Positions 1 through 11,700 of a stretch of 64,000 nt of DNA are shown here, piece by piece (the stretch's first letter is position 1; the number at the start of each line of letters is the position of its first letter). The DNA lies in the NCBI GenBank assembly GCA_037951165.1, contig JBBDHG010000008.1:11441501-11505500 (forward strand), given 5' to 3'. The position numbers and the translations under genes were made by a program. The notes below the pieces were generated by a model. That model was given only the letters and a program-made list of their open reading frames with translations, did not search any database and was not told the origin of the DNA. Origin of the DNA: Lophius americanus. Taxonomy: Eukaryota > Chordata > Actinopteri > Lophiiformes > Lophiidae.

Positions 1-410
1 CGCTAAAGGCTACATTAGCTCTCATTACCACCAGCATCGCAGAACTGTTAGGTGTCTCGCGCATCTCCTCTCTATTTCAACAGAAAATATGCAAATTCTT
101 GCAATTTTGTTCATAAAAGATGAATGAAATGATTGGAGTCATACAACAATTTAATTTATAGCACCTATCAGTAGACAAATATTAATATTTATTTCATTTA
201 TATTTTTGATTTTCATGATGAGAACTTCACCTGCCTCCCCTGACCGCACATCTTTGCTCCTCACAGAACATCTGCTGGTATTTACTGGGAAAACACATGA
301 AGTTAAAGTTGAAATGCTATCTTTAAAAATTAACATGACTCCAGCCAACATTAAATATTATTAAAAAGAGTTCACAGCAAAATATGGGCAAATGTGTATT
401 TATGTTATTG
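1..410. other. AT-rich stretch, no gene seen
   Basis: Only short chance frames occur here, with no recognisable domain, splice-like structure or repeat family. It forms the left flank of the foldback element that starts near 421. Confidence 0.6.
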
Positions 411-420
411 CACCGTGGCC

Positions 421-995
421 GACAGCGGCAAACGCACTGCGACCATCAATTTGACAACATGAGCAGGAAATAAAGAAAACATCTTCATCAATTTCACAAC
501 ACGATCACGCGGCAAAAGCCAAAACTACACACATTTAGTGTTTACAAAGGACACTTAAAAGTGATGAATACCTGGACGCACTTTTTTCTTGCTTCATTTA
601 CTGAATAAAACAGATATAATAGACAGACATTTCATGATGTTTTGATTAGTCTAGGTGGCTTCACTTAACTTCTATGTGGTCGTTCTGACCGTTATGTACG
701 CGTTGCCATAGAAACAACTGAAGTCAATATTTTCGATGGTGGTTAAAAGTTTTCTTCAGCAAGAATAATACTCCTTGTTTACTGTAACTTTGAGTACTGC
801 GCACATTAGTGTCATTATTTGGTTATTATTATTATTATTATTATTTGTTTTCAAGATGATAATTACCGTTTTATTCTAGTCACATGAATGGTGAGTATGT
901 TGCACGCATGTGTTGTCAAATTGATGAAGATGTTTTCTTAATTTGAGGCTTGCGCATGTTGTCAAATTGATGGTTGCAGTGCGTTTGCTGCTGTC
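421..995. mobile_element. Foldback/MITE-like element with long terminal inverted repeats
   Basis: The left arm (421-502) and right arm (910-995) are reverse complements with a few mismatches and small indels, enclosing about 407 bp. Shared landmarks in order are GACAGCGGCAAACGCACTGC, then CATCAATTTGACAACATG, then AAGAAAACATCTTCATCAAT. Each arm holds two versions of the CATCAATTTNACAACA motif (near 444 and 486; reverse at 911 and 956), so the motif occurs four times. There is no coding capacity in the loop. Long inverted arms without a transposase fit a non-autonomous foldback or MITE-type DNA element. The superfamily is unknown, and no target-site duplication could be fixed by eye. Confidence 0.7.
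823..845. repeat. (TTA)n microsatellite
   Basis: About seven to eight TTA units inside the loop of the foldback element. Confidence 0.9.
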
Positions 996-1009
996 AGCAA
1001 CCATAGTTT

Positions 1010-2210
1010 TGGGAATAAAAATATATAAAGCAAAAAAAGTATGAGAAGCATCAAATCAAACCGAATAGGTCTCTGAGATGCCATCCTCCTCACATAGAAT
1101 ATTCATGAGAAATCTTTAGTTTGGGAGGCTTTACCTCCCTCTTAATTTAAAATTCATTTTCAAGTGTTTCTTATACCTGACTTCTGCGATCGATTGCAGC
1201 TGTCCAGCAATCCGAACCATATGTGAGGAGCATTGTGTAAATATTGTACCATGGGAAGCCTGCTTTACATTTCAATTTCTATAATTTTTATAGTCAGCAA
1301 ACATGATATGCAGGAAAAACGTCAGAAACCCGATTCTTCCCGCCATGAAAGCACTTTATCAGTGATATTTTTTCAGATGCTACCTCCTTGCAGGTCCACA
1401 TGTTGGTAGGGGATTCTTTAAAACAATGTTTATGTCTATCTTTCTGCTCCACTTCGGCTGTCTGAGTGTCCCTCCTGCTTTTGTCACAATGCTGCATGAC
1501 AGGGAACTTAAAGACTCTTGTTTGATAGAGGAGGATTACCATTTGCATAAACTAAGATACATTATCTCAGTAAATGTACAAAACTGTTTACACATGCTGA
1601 TGTCATTTTTATTTAAAACACTGTCAAGGCTAGTAGAGTAAAGAAGACCTTGATTGTTATCAGACTGTGGAAGTGAATTCACTTTTAAGTACTTTATTTT
1701 TCGTTTGCTATGATTGATTATAGGCTGCCTCCGGCAGTGGAAACACATATACGGGACACCAGTTGGTGCTGAAACATGACGCAGTACCTCGTGCCCAGAG
1801 AATTATCTCTGGCACTTTAGGCAAAGTGTAAGAAGCCAGAGCAGTCAGAAACACTAGAGCACCTTCAGGACGGTTTTGGCATTTAGAACGTCTAACTTCT
1901 TGGCGGGTATTAGCAGGATTACAAATGTTAAACAAGATGGATTTTCAGTCGATGTCGTGACTCTCTTAGTTTTGGCTCTTCTTTGCCCACACTGCCATAT
2001 TCAAAGATGTTTTGGCTAGACAGATTGCAGAGCACCACCACTCCTAAATAGGAGCGATAACACATCAATTTGTACTGAATGCGCAGTTACACATCAATAG
2101 CAAATTGGTAGTGACAGTCTATGTAAGATAAAGAACTCATAAGTATTTTATATAACTTATGTTAGAACAACACTTCTTCAGTGCGCCATAGGAGATCATT
2201 CACTTGTTTA
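1010..2210. other. Unannotated stretch, no gene seen
   Basis: Frames of 70-84 codons on both strands overlap one another and show no recognisable protein, so they look like chance. No transposon family is recognised. Confidence 0.5.
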
Positions 2211-2212
2211 TA

Positions 2213-2545
2213 TTACCTCCTCCAAGGAGGTGGTCTTTGAAACTAGTGTCCATTTGTTACTATTAGAATTAAACAAAAACTATTGAGTACCTTTTAGTAG
2301 AAGGGTGGGCATGGGTCCGGCAAGAGGCCTTTATATTTTTGGTGCAGAGATGGAGAGAAGGGTGGATCCAGTCTTATTAACTCTTCTTAACATTATGAGA
2401 CGGGCCATTTTTTGATCAAGATTGCCTAATATGCACGAAACACAATAAACAAACAAAATTGTTAAAGGGATTTCTATGAAAGATCAAGGATGGATGAGCT
2501 ATGGGCCGGGTCTGCTTTAAAAACATGCATCCATTCTAATGAGTG
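2213..2545 (+). repeat. Old interspersed repeat, first of two related copies
   Basis: Matches a repeat seen often in fish DNA, with landmarks in order: CCTCCTCCAAGGAGGTGGTC, AAAAACTATTGAGTACC, AGAAGGGTGGGCATGGG, TTTTTGGTGCAGAGATGG, GGGTGGATCCAG, ACATTATGAGACGGGCCATT and, at the end, AATGAGTGCCACT. A second partial copy lies at 56519-56690, sharing the block from the coding-like GAAACATGGTAGAAGGGTTGG onward. It is non-coding and its transposon class is unknown to me. Confidence 0.55.
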
Positions 2546-2694
2546 CCACTTGGGTAGTCAAACTAATTGTAATGACTAACATAAGTGAGCTTTCTCATTA
2601 CAAAGCACAATAAACAATTGAAAGAATTGTGGTAACACGGCATCTGTGATCAAAAATAATTTTAGTTCCTGCCTTTTTGCCATAAAAACAGCTG

Positions 2695-3090
2695 TGTTGA
2701 ACTGTGTGTTCTGACACCTCTCAATCAAAACCAGCATGAACGTTCTCTCTGTTAGAGTAGCTTTTCTGCAGGGTCGGACCCAAGGGTTAACCTTTGCTCC
2801 CTACATGCATCAATGAGCCTTGGGCGCCCATGACCTTGCCACCAGTTCACCAGTTGTCCTTACTTAGACTACTTTGGTAATCCACGGGAAAACACATCAA
2901 GACTGTCATGTCTACAGATACTCTGACCCACTTGCTTGGCCATTGTCAAAGTAACTCAGTTCCTTATGTTTGCCCTTTTTTCCTGGTTTCCTTCCCCACT
3001 GGCTGTGATCAATAGATGACCTGGTGTCCCTCTTGAGCGACATTTAGCTTACAGCTAGAAGTCACGTTAGTGGCAATGTTTACATGTTAC
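2695..3090 (-). mobile_element. Tc1-like transposon fragment (transposase N-terminal half)
   Basis: Read on the minus strand this matches the 5' part of a Tc1-like transposase family common in fish. The DNA-binding region survives, with landmarks on the plus strand such as TGTGTTCTGACACCTCTC, GCATCAATGAGCCTTGG and CGCCCATGACCTTGCCACC. The 3' end near 3065-3090 keeps traces of the terminal repeat (GTTAGTGGCAATGTT). The triplet expected to be the start codon reads CTT on the plus strand near 2975, so the start is lost. The catalytic half is absent. Two further fragments of the same family lie at 14884-15105 and 38476-38925. Confidence 0.7.
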
Positions 3091-6000
3091 TTTTAAGCAG
3101 TACCAGAAGTGAGGCTTGTAATTGTGCTTTTTTAAATCCCTCTTTAGCAGTATGCAAATGAGAAAGCTAATGAGCATCGGACCTCCGTTTTTCCCAATGG
3201 CCACGTCCATAGATGATTCAAGCATTAGCGCACAGGCTAAGAGATGTAGCTATTCCTTACAGAGAAAAAAAAGTCACCCTGGAACTATTTTTGGAAGGCT
3301 TTGCACACTTTATCCAACGTACGTCATACTGAACATTAGTCAAAACAGTTCAGAATACATGGAGACATTTTAATTTCCACCCCTCCAGCTAGCAGTAAGC
3401 ATGGATTTTTCTAATTCATCCAAATCAAAATAATAAGTTCTAAGATCTCACACAAATAAGTAAACAGTCCTCCGACGTCACAGAGACAAGGTTGACAAAA
3501 GAAAAATACTTTGATATTTGTTATGCTACTCATTTGTAGTGAGATTAATTTCATCTAATCGTTGTGGTGTGAAATTGATAAAGTATTTCTCAACCAATTT
3601 TTTACGTACTTTCAACTCAAGTGTGCAGGGCTGCTGTATTCAAGGAGGCCTTTCTCTGGTTCATCTCACTGCCTTGAACGCTCATACAGAATTGGAACCA
3701 ATTTCATAGATGTTGATTATTGATTGTGGACCAAAATGTTGGGCTGACTGAAAACAGATAGACCAACACTGCACACCCCAGAGCCATGATGTTAGCATGG
3801 TTGTAAAGCAATAACCTTGAAATATGCAGTCTTCTGGCTGTATGAGAATAAATTAAATGAGGGTGTATTTTAATAACCACCAGCTCCAGAAATTTATTGG
3901 TTCTTTTGTAGAGACAGATGTTAGTCAACATGTTGAACTCTGCGGCTCTGGAGAATATCAAACCATCCTCATTCGTAACACTATGAAAGCACAAGTGTGT
4001 TTAACTGAAACAGGCAACAAGTCGAGTCTTTTTCTTTGTTTAATATGTTACTGATGGAGTTTTCTGGTCAGGGAAAAAAATAGGAAGCAAATTAAAAGAA
4101 CAAGAAGAATGTTGTTCTTTGATGGGATGTAGTAACCAACATCTAACCAAGATTAGTTTAAATCCTGTTTGTTGTAGATTAATGGGAGATAAGAATAATC
4201 ACAATTTCTTGGTGATTCATATCACATGCACATTATAAATTTTAACTTTTATTTTGTTTTACAAAGCTGGAACTACACTATTTAGTCAAATGGAAAATGA
4301 TGTTTCTTAAAAGGGTAGCTTGGCTTTGCTATAGATCAACCTCTTCGCACGATGTAATGCTGCTGCGCCAGGCCATGCCTTTGCAGTATGTTCCCAAGAA
4401 CTGTTCAGTTAGGTATGTTAATCTAATCATACCATGAAAATAGACTTTAATGGATGGTCATGTCCATCTTATTCCAAGTCTTACGGCTGTATGCTTTGCT
4501 TGTGTTTTCTGTCCTTCCTTCCTTTCAGGCTGCTCTCAGGTGTTCAGCATCATGATTGCTCAAGAGGTTGACCTGGCCTCAAGAAGTGTTTAAAAGTTCC
4601 TTTTTCCATTATCAGAGGGAGAGGCTTCTGGAGTGAGGCTGCTGGTTGTGATGCCTCTCAGCCTGGGATTTTTTAGACTGTTGTTAATTTAGTATATTTT
4701 GGTAACAATTGGTAATTTTTTTTATTTGATAAATTTTGTTAATGAATCCCATTAATTTGTTCTTTACTGTTGTCTTTCAGTGTTTGTTTTGGTTGAGAGT
4801 TGGAACTTTGTTAGCCAAATATTTAAAAAATAATATGATCTGGAGAGATCTGCTGCTTAAATTGTACAATCATAACAACCTGTTTACAACTTGAATAATT
4901 GTGAGATTTTAAATAAAGAAAAAAAGTCAAAATAGTAACTTTAAAATTAGCAGCCTAATAACTAGCTTTCTGAAACTAGTCGTCATCGTCTAGGGTACCA
5001 AGGAGGCTCGGCTTCACATGCTCAAGCATCGCTGATGCTCTCCCATGACAAGACAGGTCAGCATTTCAAATCTTGTAGTTACAACCATTTACACCTTGGA
5101 TGTTATTCTTGATGATGGTGTCAATGGTGCTACTGTTTACTTTCTTCCAATAAGAGAGTGTCAGAGGTTGTGTCTTGTGGCAGGACTTTCATCAGCAAGC
5201 GACTGTGGCGCTGCCAGCTAACGTTTTGTCGACACGTTGATTATTCATTGCAGGAGGAGGTTAGACGATCAGGCATTTTTGTTTTATGTTTAATAGTCCA
5301 AAAGATATCTGGAAAGGTTAATAACAAAACAATTTTCAATCAAATTTTCTTTAGTATGTTTCAAAATTTGTCAAACAATAATAATCTATTCAAAATGAAA
5401 GTACCCAGGCATGGACAACTCGCGATGTACAACCACCCTATATGCTGTTCACGTTTTTATTAATCAGCCTTTGAAGGCCGGTGTGGTGGACCAACCGCAA
5501 TGTTTGGTTTTTGAATCAATACAGCCATAACATTTTTTGTTAAAATATGTAACCCTTATTTACCTTATCCCTGTGACAAGCAATAAAAAGCATATATGGT
5601 TAAAATCTACCATTTAAAAGTATAAGTGTTTTTTTTTTTGTGAAAAACTACAATGAAAAAAGAAAAATCAATTTCAAGACACGGGTGGAAAAAAAATATG
5701 AAACACGGTTTCTAATCAGTATTGAGTTTTATAATAATCCTAGAAATAATCTGGAAGATTTCCACCAACATCATTGCATTGAAATAGCAGCCAGTTTCTG
5801 CTTGCCACAAAGATTCTGTGGATTCCTCTTTGCATCTGAAAACTCAAGCAAGGATAAGAACCCAAAAGTATGCACCTCGATGGGTAAGGTCAATGTCATT
5901 CCACCTCTCTCCAAAAACACACTGTCCCTCCAAATTAGTGCAACCGAGAATGATTTTCAGGGTGAAATCTGGGATGAAAAGTTAAAAGAAAGACGCAATG

Positions 6001-6224
6001 TCTTGCACATGGGTCAACTGCCATCTGTATTGGCCCTGCTTGCATTCGTATCACATTGGTAACCATGTGCGGTGGCTCATTTCTGAGGCAAAAACACAAT
6101 TTAATTAGCTGGCTGCTAAAGCTTTGTGCCCTCAGAAATAACAACTTCCTTGTTAGTTTAGGATGTCATATTTTACTTGAAGGAGAACTGAGTAGATGGT
6201 TTGCCAGAGGATGTGGTAAATAAA
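3091..6224. other. Long stretch with no supported gene
   Basis: Mostly AT-rich unique-looking sequence. A 140-codon plus-strand frame at 5640-6062 and a 101-codon frame at 5158-5463 show no recognisable family or splice context. The only gene-like cue is a pyrimidine-rich acceptor-like site near 4529. Confidence 0.5.
4530..4935 (+). other. Weak candidate terminal exon
   Basis: A pyrimidine tract ending in TTCCTTCCTTTCAG (to 4529) is followed by a short open stretch ending in TAA near 4593, then by an AAATAAAG polyadenylation-like signal near 4911. The arrangement resembles a last exon. However, the peptide (about 20 residues) is unrecognised, no upstream exon is visible, and such combinations arise by chance in AT-rich DNA. 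Confidence 0.15.
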
Positions 6225-6248
6225 AACCCCTGCAGAACGCAGGGGGTT
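6225..6248. repeat. Short GC hairpin
   Basis: AACCCCTGC, a five-base loop, then GCAGGGGGTT (one bulged G), followed by T residues and A-rich sequence. It lies about 100 bp upstream of a family M copy. Function unknown. Confidence 0.5.
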
Positions 6249-6341
6249 CTAAAAATGCTTTGTAGAACCCGTTCTCTGTGTATACCATGAACTCATCAAG
6301 GGTCAAATTCGCCCCAACTACAATTAGTGCTTCGCTAACAT

Positions 6342-6640
6342 AAACTAGGCCTATGCTCCCATTTCCTTATGCCCCCCGACAGTAAAGATAAATCGCAGAA
6401 AAGTCCCCAATCCCCGACAGTGTATCAGTGAACCCCCAGATTGTACTCCTCGAATTAAATATTTTGTCGGAATAACATTTTTTTCATGAAAAGTTCCCCC
6501 TAGTGAGTTAAAATTAAATATCAGAGTATGTGTTTATACCTGTATTAGATTCATTTGCACCAAATTTAGACTAAATGGGACCAGCGGTTGAAAATGTATA
6601 ACATTTAAGAAAGCCATGAGATAGTTTTTGAGTTAAAATT
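6342..6640 (+). repeat. Family M dispersed repeat, copy A
   Basis: Starts with AACTAGGCCTATG and carries AGTCCCCAATCCCCGACAG, GTACTCCTCGAATTAAATAT, TTTCATGAAAAGTTCCCCCT, CCAAATTTAGACTAAATGGG and AGATAGTTTTTGAGTT in the same order as the other copies. The block with the second CCCCCTAGTG and the ATCAATCCA stretch is missing, so this copy is internally deleted relative to copies B-D. No coding capacity. I do not recognise the family from described elements. Confidence 0.75.
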
Positions 6641-6785
6641 TTCATACAGCAGTTTCTGAGTCAGTTAGTATATATCTTTTCAGTGTACTAAAAATATCTT
6701 ATAAAAATCTCACATATTTAGGTGAACAATTTATAGTTATTTTTTTACATTGTAGGCAAAATATCGCAATATTATTCCCCACCTG

Positions 6786-6960
6786 TGATTTATGCCCTCA
6801 ACCACCACATCCCTGCAAAGTCTTTCCAAATTCACAAAGTTGGTAATTTCATTATCCCCACCAGTATTAGCAGAGTCATCAGTCACCACCACCAGTGTCT
6901 GGACTCCAAGACTCAGGACTTTCTGAAATATCCAACTGCAATAGACTTTCTTTCCAACTA
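6786..6960 (+). repeat. Fragment of the CACCACCACCAGT repeat family
   Basis: Shares GCAGAGTCATCAGTCACC, CACCACCAGTGTCTGG and ACTCCAAG with the longer copies at 33395-33722 and 42160-42605. It is the most degraded of the three. Confidence 0.5.
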
Positions 6961-7116
6961 TTTATCCCATATAATCTGAATATTTGTATATTGTTTTTAT
7001 ATAATTTACCTAATTGAAATTGATTTGATTTAAGTTATTTCCTGTTGGAAAATAGATCTTCCATTTAAGAAAATCATTGTCTTAATTAAAACCCAAATAA
7101 CTGGTCAAATGCAGTT

Positions 7117-8099
7117 ATGCAGGATGCTATTGGCCTCATTGTCCTTGGCCCCATTCTCTTCATACTATACATGCTCCCCCTTGGCCGTGTCATCAGTCGA
7201 TATGGACTCTCATTCCATTGTTACGCTGATGACACGCAAATCTACATTAAAACTGACACATGTTCCTCCGCAGCCTCTCCATCCTCATCGTCATCATCAT
7301 CTCCCCTGTCAACTCTCCGCGCTTGTCTGGAGGAGATAAAGGTCTGGATGAAAAACAACTTTCTCCAGTTGAACAGCTCCAAAACCGAAGCTATTTTAAT
7401 TGGCACCCCACATCAGACCCAGTCTTCCTCCATAACCAGTATTACCTTCTCTGGTCACGACATTCCCCTCTCTTCATCAGTCACTAATCTCGGTGTAAGA
7501 TTTGACTCTCAACTCACTTTTGAATCCCACATCAAACACATCTGCAAGATCTCCTTTCACCATCTTAGAAATATTTCCAAACTCCGTTCTTCACTGACCT
7601 TGAGTGATGCTGAAAAGCTGGTCCAAGCGTTTGTGTCCTCCAGACTGGATTACTGTAACGCACTTCTCATCGGGATCCCTGATAAAAGTCTTCAAAGACT
7701 TCAGTATGTCCAAACAGTACTGCAAGGATCCTGATGAGAGTTCGTAAACACGAACACATCACCCCCATTCTTCATTCCCTTCATTGGCTTCCCATCTCCA
7801 CCAGGATTGATTATAAGATCTCTCTCCTCACTCACCAGTGCATCCATGGTAACGCACCCCCCTACCTGAAAGAACTACTCACCCCACTGACCACGACATG
7901 ATCCCTCCGTTCTACCCACTCATACCGCCTCCTCCTTCCCCGGACTAAGCTCAGCACCATGGGTGATCGGGCCTTCTGTTCTGCTGCCCCTCGTCTGTGG
8001 AATGCCCTCCCTGACCATCTGAGGGATCCACAGACGACTGATACATTTAAAAAAGGACTTAAAACTTTCCTTTTTAGCAGAACCTATAACTTTAATTAA
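7117..8099 (+). pseudogene. L2 reverse transcriptase remnant
   Basis: An open frame at 7117-7734 covers the RT palm and thumb: LGPILFILYMLP near residue 10, the catalytic YADDTQ near residue 41, then NNFLQLNSSKTE and the NLGVRFDSQL motif, ending at SRLDYCNALL. A one-base deletion near 7711, judged against the expected QNSAARIL motif, ends that frame. The next frame carries HITPILHSLHWLPI and YKISLLTHQCIHG. It has a premature TGA at 7899-7901, probably CGA to TGA decay at a CpG. It then continues through MGDRAFCSAAPRLWNAL to a natural stop at 8097-8099. The enzyme would reverse-transcribe LINE RNA at target sites; this copy is inactive. Confidence 0.9.
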
Positions 8100-8226
8100 C
8101 ATTGCTGCTTTTTGGTCAGGCTTTTATATAGTTATTTTTTTATTTTTTTATTGATGCTTTTATCTGCTTTTGCTTTGTAGCACTTTGAGATTTGATCCAA
8201 ATGTAAAGTGCATTATAAATTAAATG

Positions 8227-8251
8227 TATTATTATTATTATTATTATTATT
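8227..8251. repeat. (ATT)n tail of the L2 element
   Basis: About eight ATT units directly after the L2 3' UTR, the usual terminal repeat of this clade. Confidence 0.9.
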
Positions 8252-8252
8252 G

Positions 8253-10384
8253 ATACAGTTTTTGGTTTGAGACAAATTGAACAGCAACATTATGGAAACT
8301 CCATCATTATGTGAGGAATAAAACCTCATGTAACAAGAAATTGTGACAAGTTCTGTTACGACATTGGCTGAAAACAATTTTCAACAGCTCAGGTTTTAAT
8401 GAAAATGGCGCCGTCTGGGGTATTCGTTTTCTGAGTGGTTATTAGTTGTAATCTCTCTATTCTATCTGTTTTAGAAACCCGGACAGCTTGTTAAAGCATT
8501 TCCCTCTTAAATTCATTGGAGAGAACCAAAGGGAAGTTAGGGGCACAGCAGCGAGACACCTTTATATAAACTTCACCGTTCATATCACTTATCGACTTGT
8601 TGGTGGGAGCACGTTTCTCCATTGGGGTCTCCACATCCTTGCATAGGGAAGACAATGCATCTTTGTTGAGCCGGCTGTGCCTGTCAAAATGAGTGAAAGC
8701 TTTATGGAGGCTTTCATAATATTTTCAAGTTGCTTTGCAGAGGGGACCATTTCGGCCTTGTCAACCTGTGTGGCATTGGTGTTTATTCACGTGAAGTGGA
8801 ACTGCTGGTTTGGTCCCAGGGGAGAGATTGTCTCCATTAGCCGTGGGTAAGGCTGTTGTCCCATACCTGATGCTTTTGAAATCAGGGAGTACACACAAAA
8901 AATTCGTCTGACTGTTTCATAAGAACCATAAATCCAAGCAGCAAAACCAAGCAGGATTTCCATTTTTTAATATGTCCTCATGCCTGCTGTGGTGCCCATG
9001 TTAAATCATAGTTAGAATGAGATAAACATGACCGGGCGGCAGATTCACACAAGGCCTGATTCAGAAACAATCTGTTACCGTGAACCCTCAGCAAAGGTTA
9101 GTCTGTCTGGCGTGCGGACTTGGCTCATGCACCTGCATCTTTATGACCAGCAGATGCTCATGGTCTGAAATGTGTACAATTTTTTTTGTTATTTCCGGAG
9201 AAGACTTGAAAGGTAAAATCTAACACACAAAAAAGTTTGTTTAGTTGGTTTTACAAAATTTTGATGAATACATTTAATGTCTTACCAGTTTCAAAATTAA
9301 ATCTGCTGTATATTCAGCTTTAGACATTATGAATCATATAAGCCTATAAAAAAGCAGCATTTTCTGTTTTTGGTGTTTTTCTTTTTCATGCTTGAACATA
9401 AAAAAAAATCCATGGTTGATTATTTGCTGAATGTTCTTTCTGGTATCCCTGAAGCTATAGTGTGTTTTGAATGTGCATTACTTTCTCCTATCAACCCCAA
9501 GTTGTTGTTTTACATGTCGAGCTTTTGTAGCAGTAAGAGCACCTTTATCCTCTCTGTCTGGGATGGGTTTGAGAAGAACTTATCTCGTATCCTAAAGGTT
9601 TGAGACCAGATGGAGAAGAGAGAAAAAGGACAATAAGCCTCGGATCTCTCTCAGAGCTCAGAGTCAGGGTTGGTCTCATTGCTTAATAACGCTCCATGCA
9701 TATGGCGATGAAAATCCGTTAAGGCAACGCTTGTAACAAAAGAAACCAAACGCCAGTCTGATGCTGCAGACTAGATATTAGCACATTGAGTTAGAGCAGA
9801 GAGGAGACACATTAAAGTAAAAGTTTCTATCCCTTGCTGTCGGGTGAACACATGAATATCCAGAGCTAGTGTTTCAAGAAAATAGCACTTGAAAGAGTTT
9901 TTGTGGTACACATGATGATATATATTTTTTCTTGTCTTTGTAGATTAATGTTTTTTTTAGACATAGTTGATTTTGTTGCTGCATATTCAATATTCAAAAA
10001 CTTAAATGAAGCTTCTTTGTGGTCAAAATTGTCCTGATTAGGGACAGCAATACACAATCCCTCGCCCAGCAATACACAATCATGAGGACACTACCTAATG
10101 AAAAAAATACCAAGTACATCAGAGTAAAAATAGTACTGCAGTATAAAATTACAAAAACTAAATCCTCTTCTATCACATCTAAATGTGGCCTGATAATAAT
10201 TGCCAAAACATAATGAGATGGTTAGTAGGAAAAGTATATATAATATAGGCATACATACAGTTGATAAATATGGTCTAACTTATGTCTTGATACAGCTTCA
10301 CATACACATAACCTTAACATAATTCTTGCTTTTTCCCATTTTAGACATATTTTACTGGTCAGGTTGATCTTATTCATTCACTTT
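8253..10384. other. Unannotated stretch, no gene seen
   Basis: AT-rich sequence with overlapping short frames on both strands, none recognisable. Confidence 0.5.
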
Positions 10385-10690
10385 TTTCCTGTATCGGCTT
10401 ATCCTGTTTTGGGTCACAGGGCTGGAGCCTATTTCAGCAGCCATTTGGCGAGAGGTGGGGCACAACCTAAGTAAATTGCAGGTTCATCACCATGCCAACA
10501 CATAAGGATAAAGAACTATTCACTCACTCTAATCTACTCCTTTGGGAAATTTAGAGACACCGATTCAACTATGCAACATGTTTTTTGGACTGTGGGAGGA
10601 ACATTGATTAGTTGGAAACCAGTGGAGAATCCATTCAAACATTGGGGGAACAAATTCCCTACAGAAAGGCCGGGCAGTTTAACATACTTT
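10385..10690 (+). repeat. Widespread teleost interspersed repeat, copy 1
   Basis: Begins with CGGCTTATCCTGTTTTGGGT and GGGCTGGAGCCTATTTCAGC. It continues with GGCGAGAGGTGGGGCACA, AATTTAGAGACACCGATTC and TTTTTTGGACTGTGGGAGG, and ends with ACAGAAAGGCCGGGC. This order is that of a very common, non-coding fish repeat. Other copies lie at 14308-14465 (minus), 24150-24440, 32855-32925 (minus), 35645-35900 and 48978-49060 (minus). Confidence 0.75.
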
Positions 10691-11146
10691 AAACACAGCA
10701 GTTGTCTTGTAAGTAAGGATTCTGATGAAAGTAACAAGAATCGTCCCCTGAAAACTTGTCTGGTGTCGTAGCAATGAATAACATTGGCGCAAGTTAGCTG
10801 TGATTATGAATCTAGTATTCTTATGAAGGAACACATTTTTCTTTCAGTTTCTTTTCCACTCTCGACCTCAGCTTTAATTGCTGCATGTGTCTCTTCTTCA
10901 CTGTTACTTATTTAGCAGCCAGGAGCAAAGCGGGTGGCTCTTCCCTGACGGAGCTGGATTTTATTAAGCTCTTGTTTTGATGGACCACACCAGACTGGAG
11001 GACAGTAGTTGAATGGGGATAAAACTATTGACCACATTGTTTATTCAAATGATGTTGAACTGAAGCAGACTCACAGATGACTGAAATGCTTAGTATCATG
11101 TTATTAACTTTACTATTCATGTGAAAGTGTGTCAGGAGTCAAATGT
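10691..11146. other. Unannotated stretch, no gene seen
   Basis: No recognisable coding sequence or repeat before the LINE fragment that starts near 11147. Confidence 0.5.
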
Positions 11147-11700
11147 GTAAGGGGTTATCTGTGACAGAAGAGTAGCGGTAAGAGTAAAGGGAATGGTTTA
11201 CAAGATGGTAGTGGGAGCAGCTCTGCTGTATGGTTTAGAGACGGTGGCACTGACCAAAAGACAGGAGGCAGAGCTGGGGGTGATATTAAGATGGTATGTG
11301 GGAGTGACGAGGATGGGCAGGATTAGGATTAGGGACAGCCCAGGTAAGACGTCTGGGAGACAAAGTAAGAGGGGCCAGATTGAGATGGTTTGGACATGTG
11401 AATAGGAGGGATAGTAGATCTATAGGTAAAAGGATGCTGGAGATGGAGATACCAGCCAAGAGGAAAAGATGTTGTGAGAGGGGACATGCAGTGGGTTGAT
11501 TGTCAGAGGTAGACGCAGAGGAATAGGAAACGAAACAACCAGATGATGAAGAAAAAGATCATTATTGATGTGAAAGTGTGCCGAAGTAAGTAGGGTTGTT
11601 TCAGGAGCGACATCCGGTCCAAATACTCTGCCAAATCAATACACAGAACACGATCCGCCTTGGCGATCCCTTAAGGGAACAGCCCAAAGAAAAAGAGAGA
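11147..11700 (+). mobile_element. 3' end of a non-LTR retrotransposon (YGLETVALTKRQEAEL type)
   Basis: The frame at 11193-11405 contains the C-terminal LINE motif YGLETVALTKRQEAEL and, after a small deletion, a GVTRM motif. A frameshift near 11340 moves the rest (LGDKVRGARLRWFGHV, then GKRMLEMEIPAKRKR) to another frame. The 3' UTR has GAAGTAAGTAGG, ACATCCGGTCCAAA and the terminal TGGCGATCCCTTAAGGGAAC, followed by an A/G-rich tail. This 3' end is abundant in fish genomes. The clade (RTE-like or L1-like) cannot be assigned safely here. The copy is 5'-truncated and inactive. Confidence 0.8.

Larger units (their letters stand above)
7112..8252 (+). mobile_element. 5'-truncated L2/Maui-type LINE
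   Basis: A non-LTR retrotransposon cut off within the reverse transcriptase just upstream of the LGPILF motif. It runs through the RT active site, thumb and C-terminal region to a 3' UTR with GCACTTTGAGATTTGATCC, ending in (ATT)n at 8227-8251. The C-terminal HSLHWLPI and WNALPDHLR motifs and the ATT-repeat tail are typical of fish L2-clade elements. About 1.14 kb is present of an element normally several kb long, so this is a classic dead-on-arrival insertion. A second 3' tail of the same subfamily lies at 54384-54470. Confidence 0.9.

Noticed and set aside
5640..6062. 140-codon open frame as a gene
   Set aside because: Its composition follows local AT-rich DNA, with no domain, no splice context and no neighbouring exon.
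7109..7487. Two extra frames of about 75 codons overlapping the L2 element
   Set aside because: They are other-frame readings of the reverse transcriptase region.
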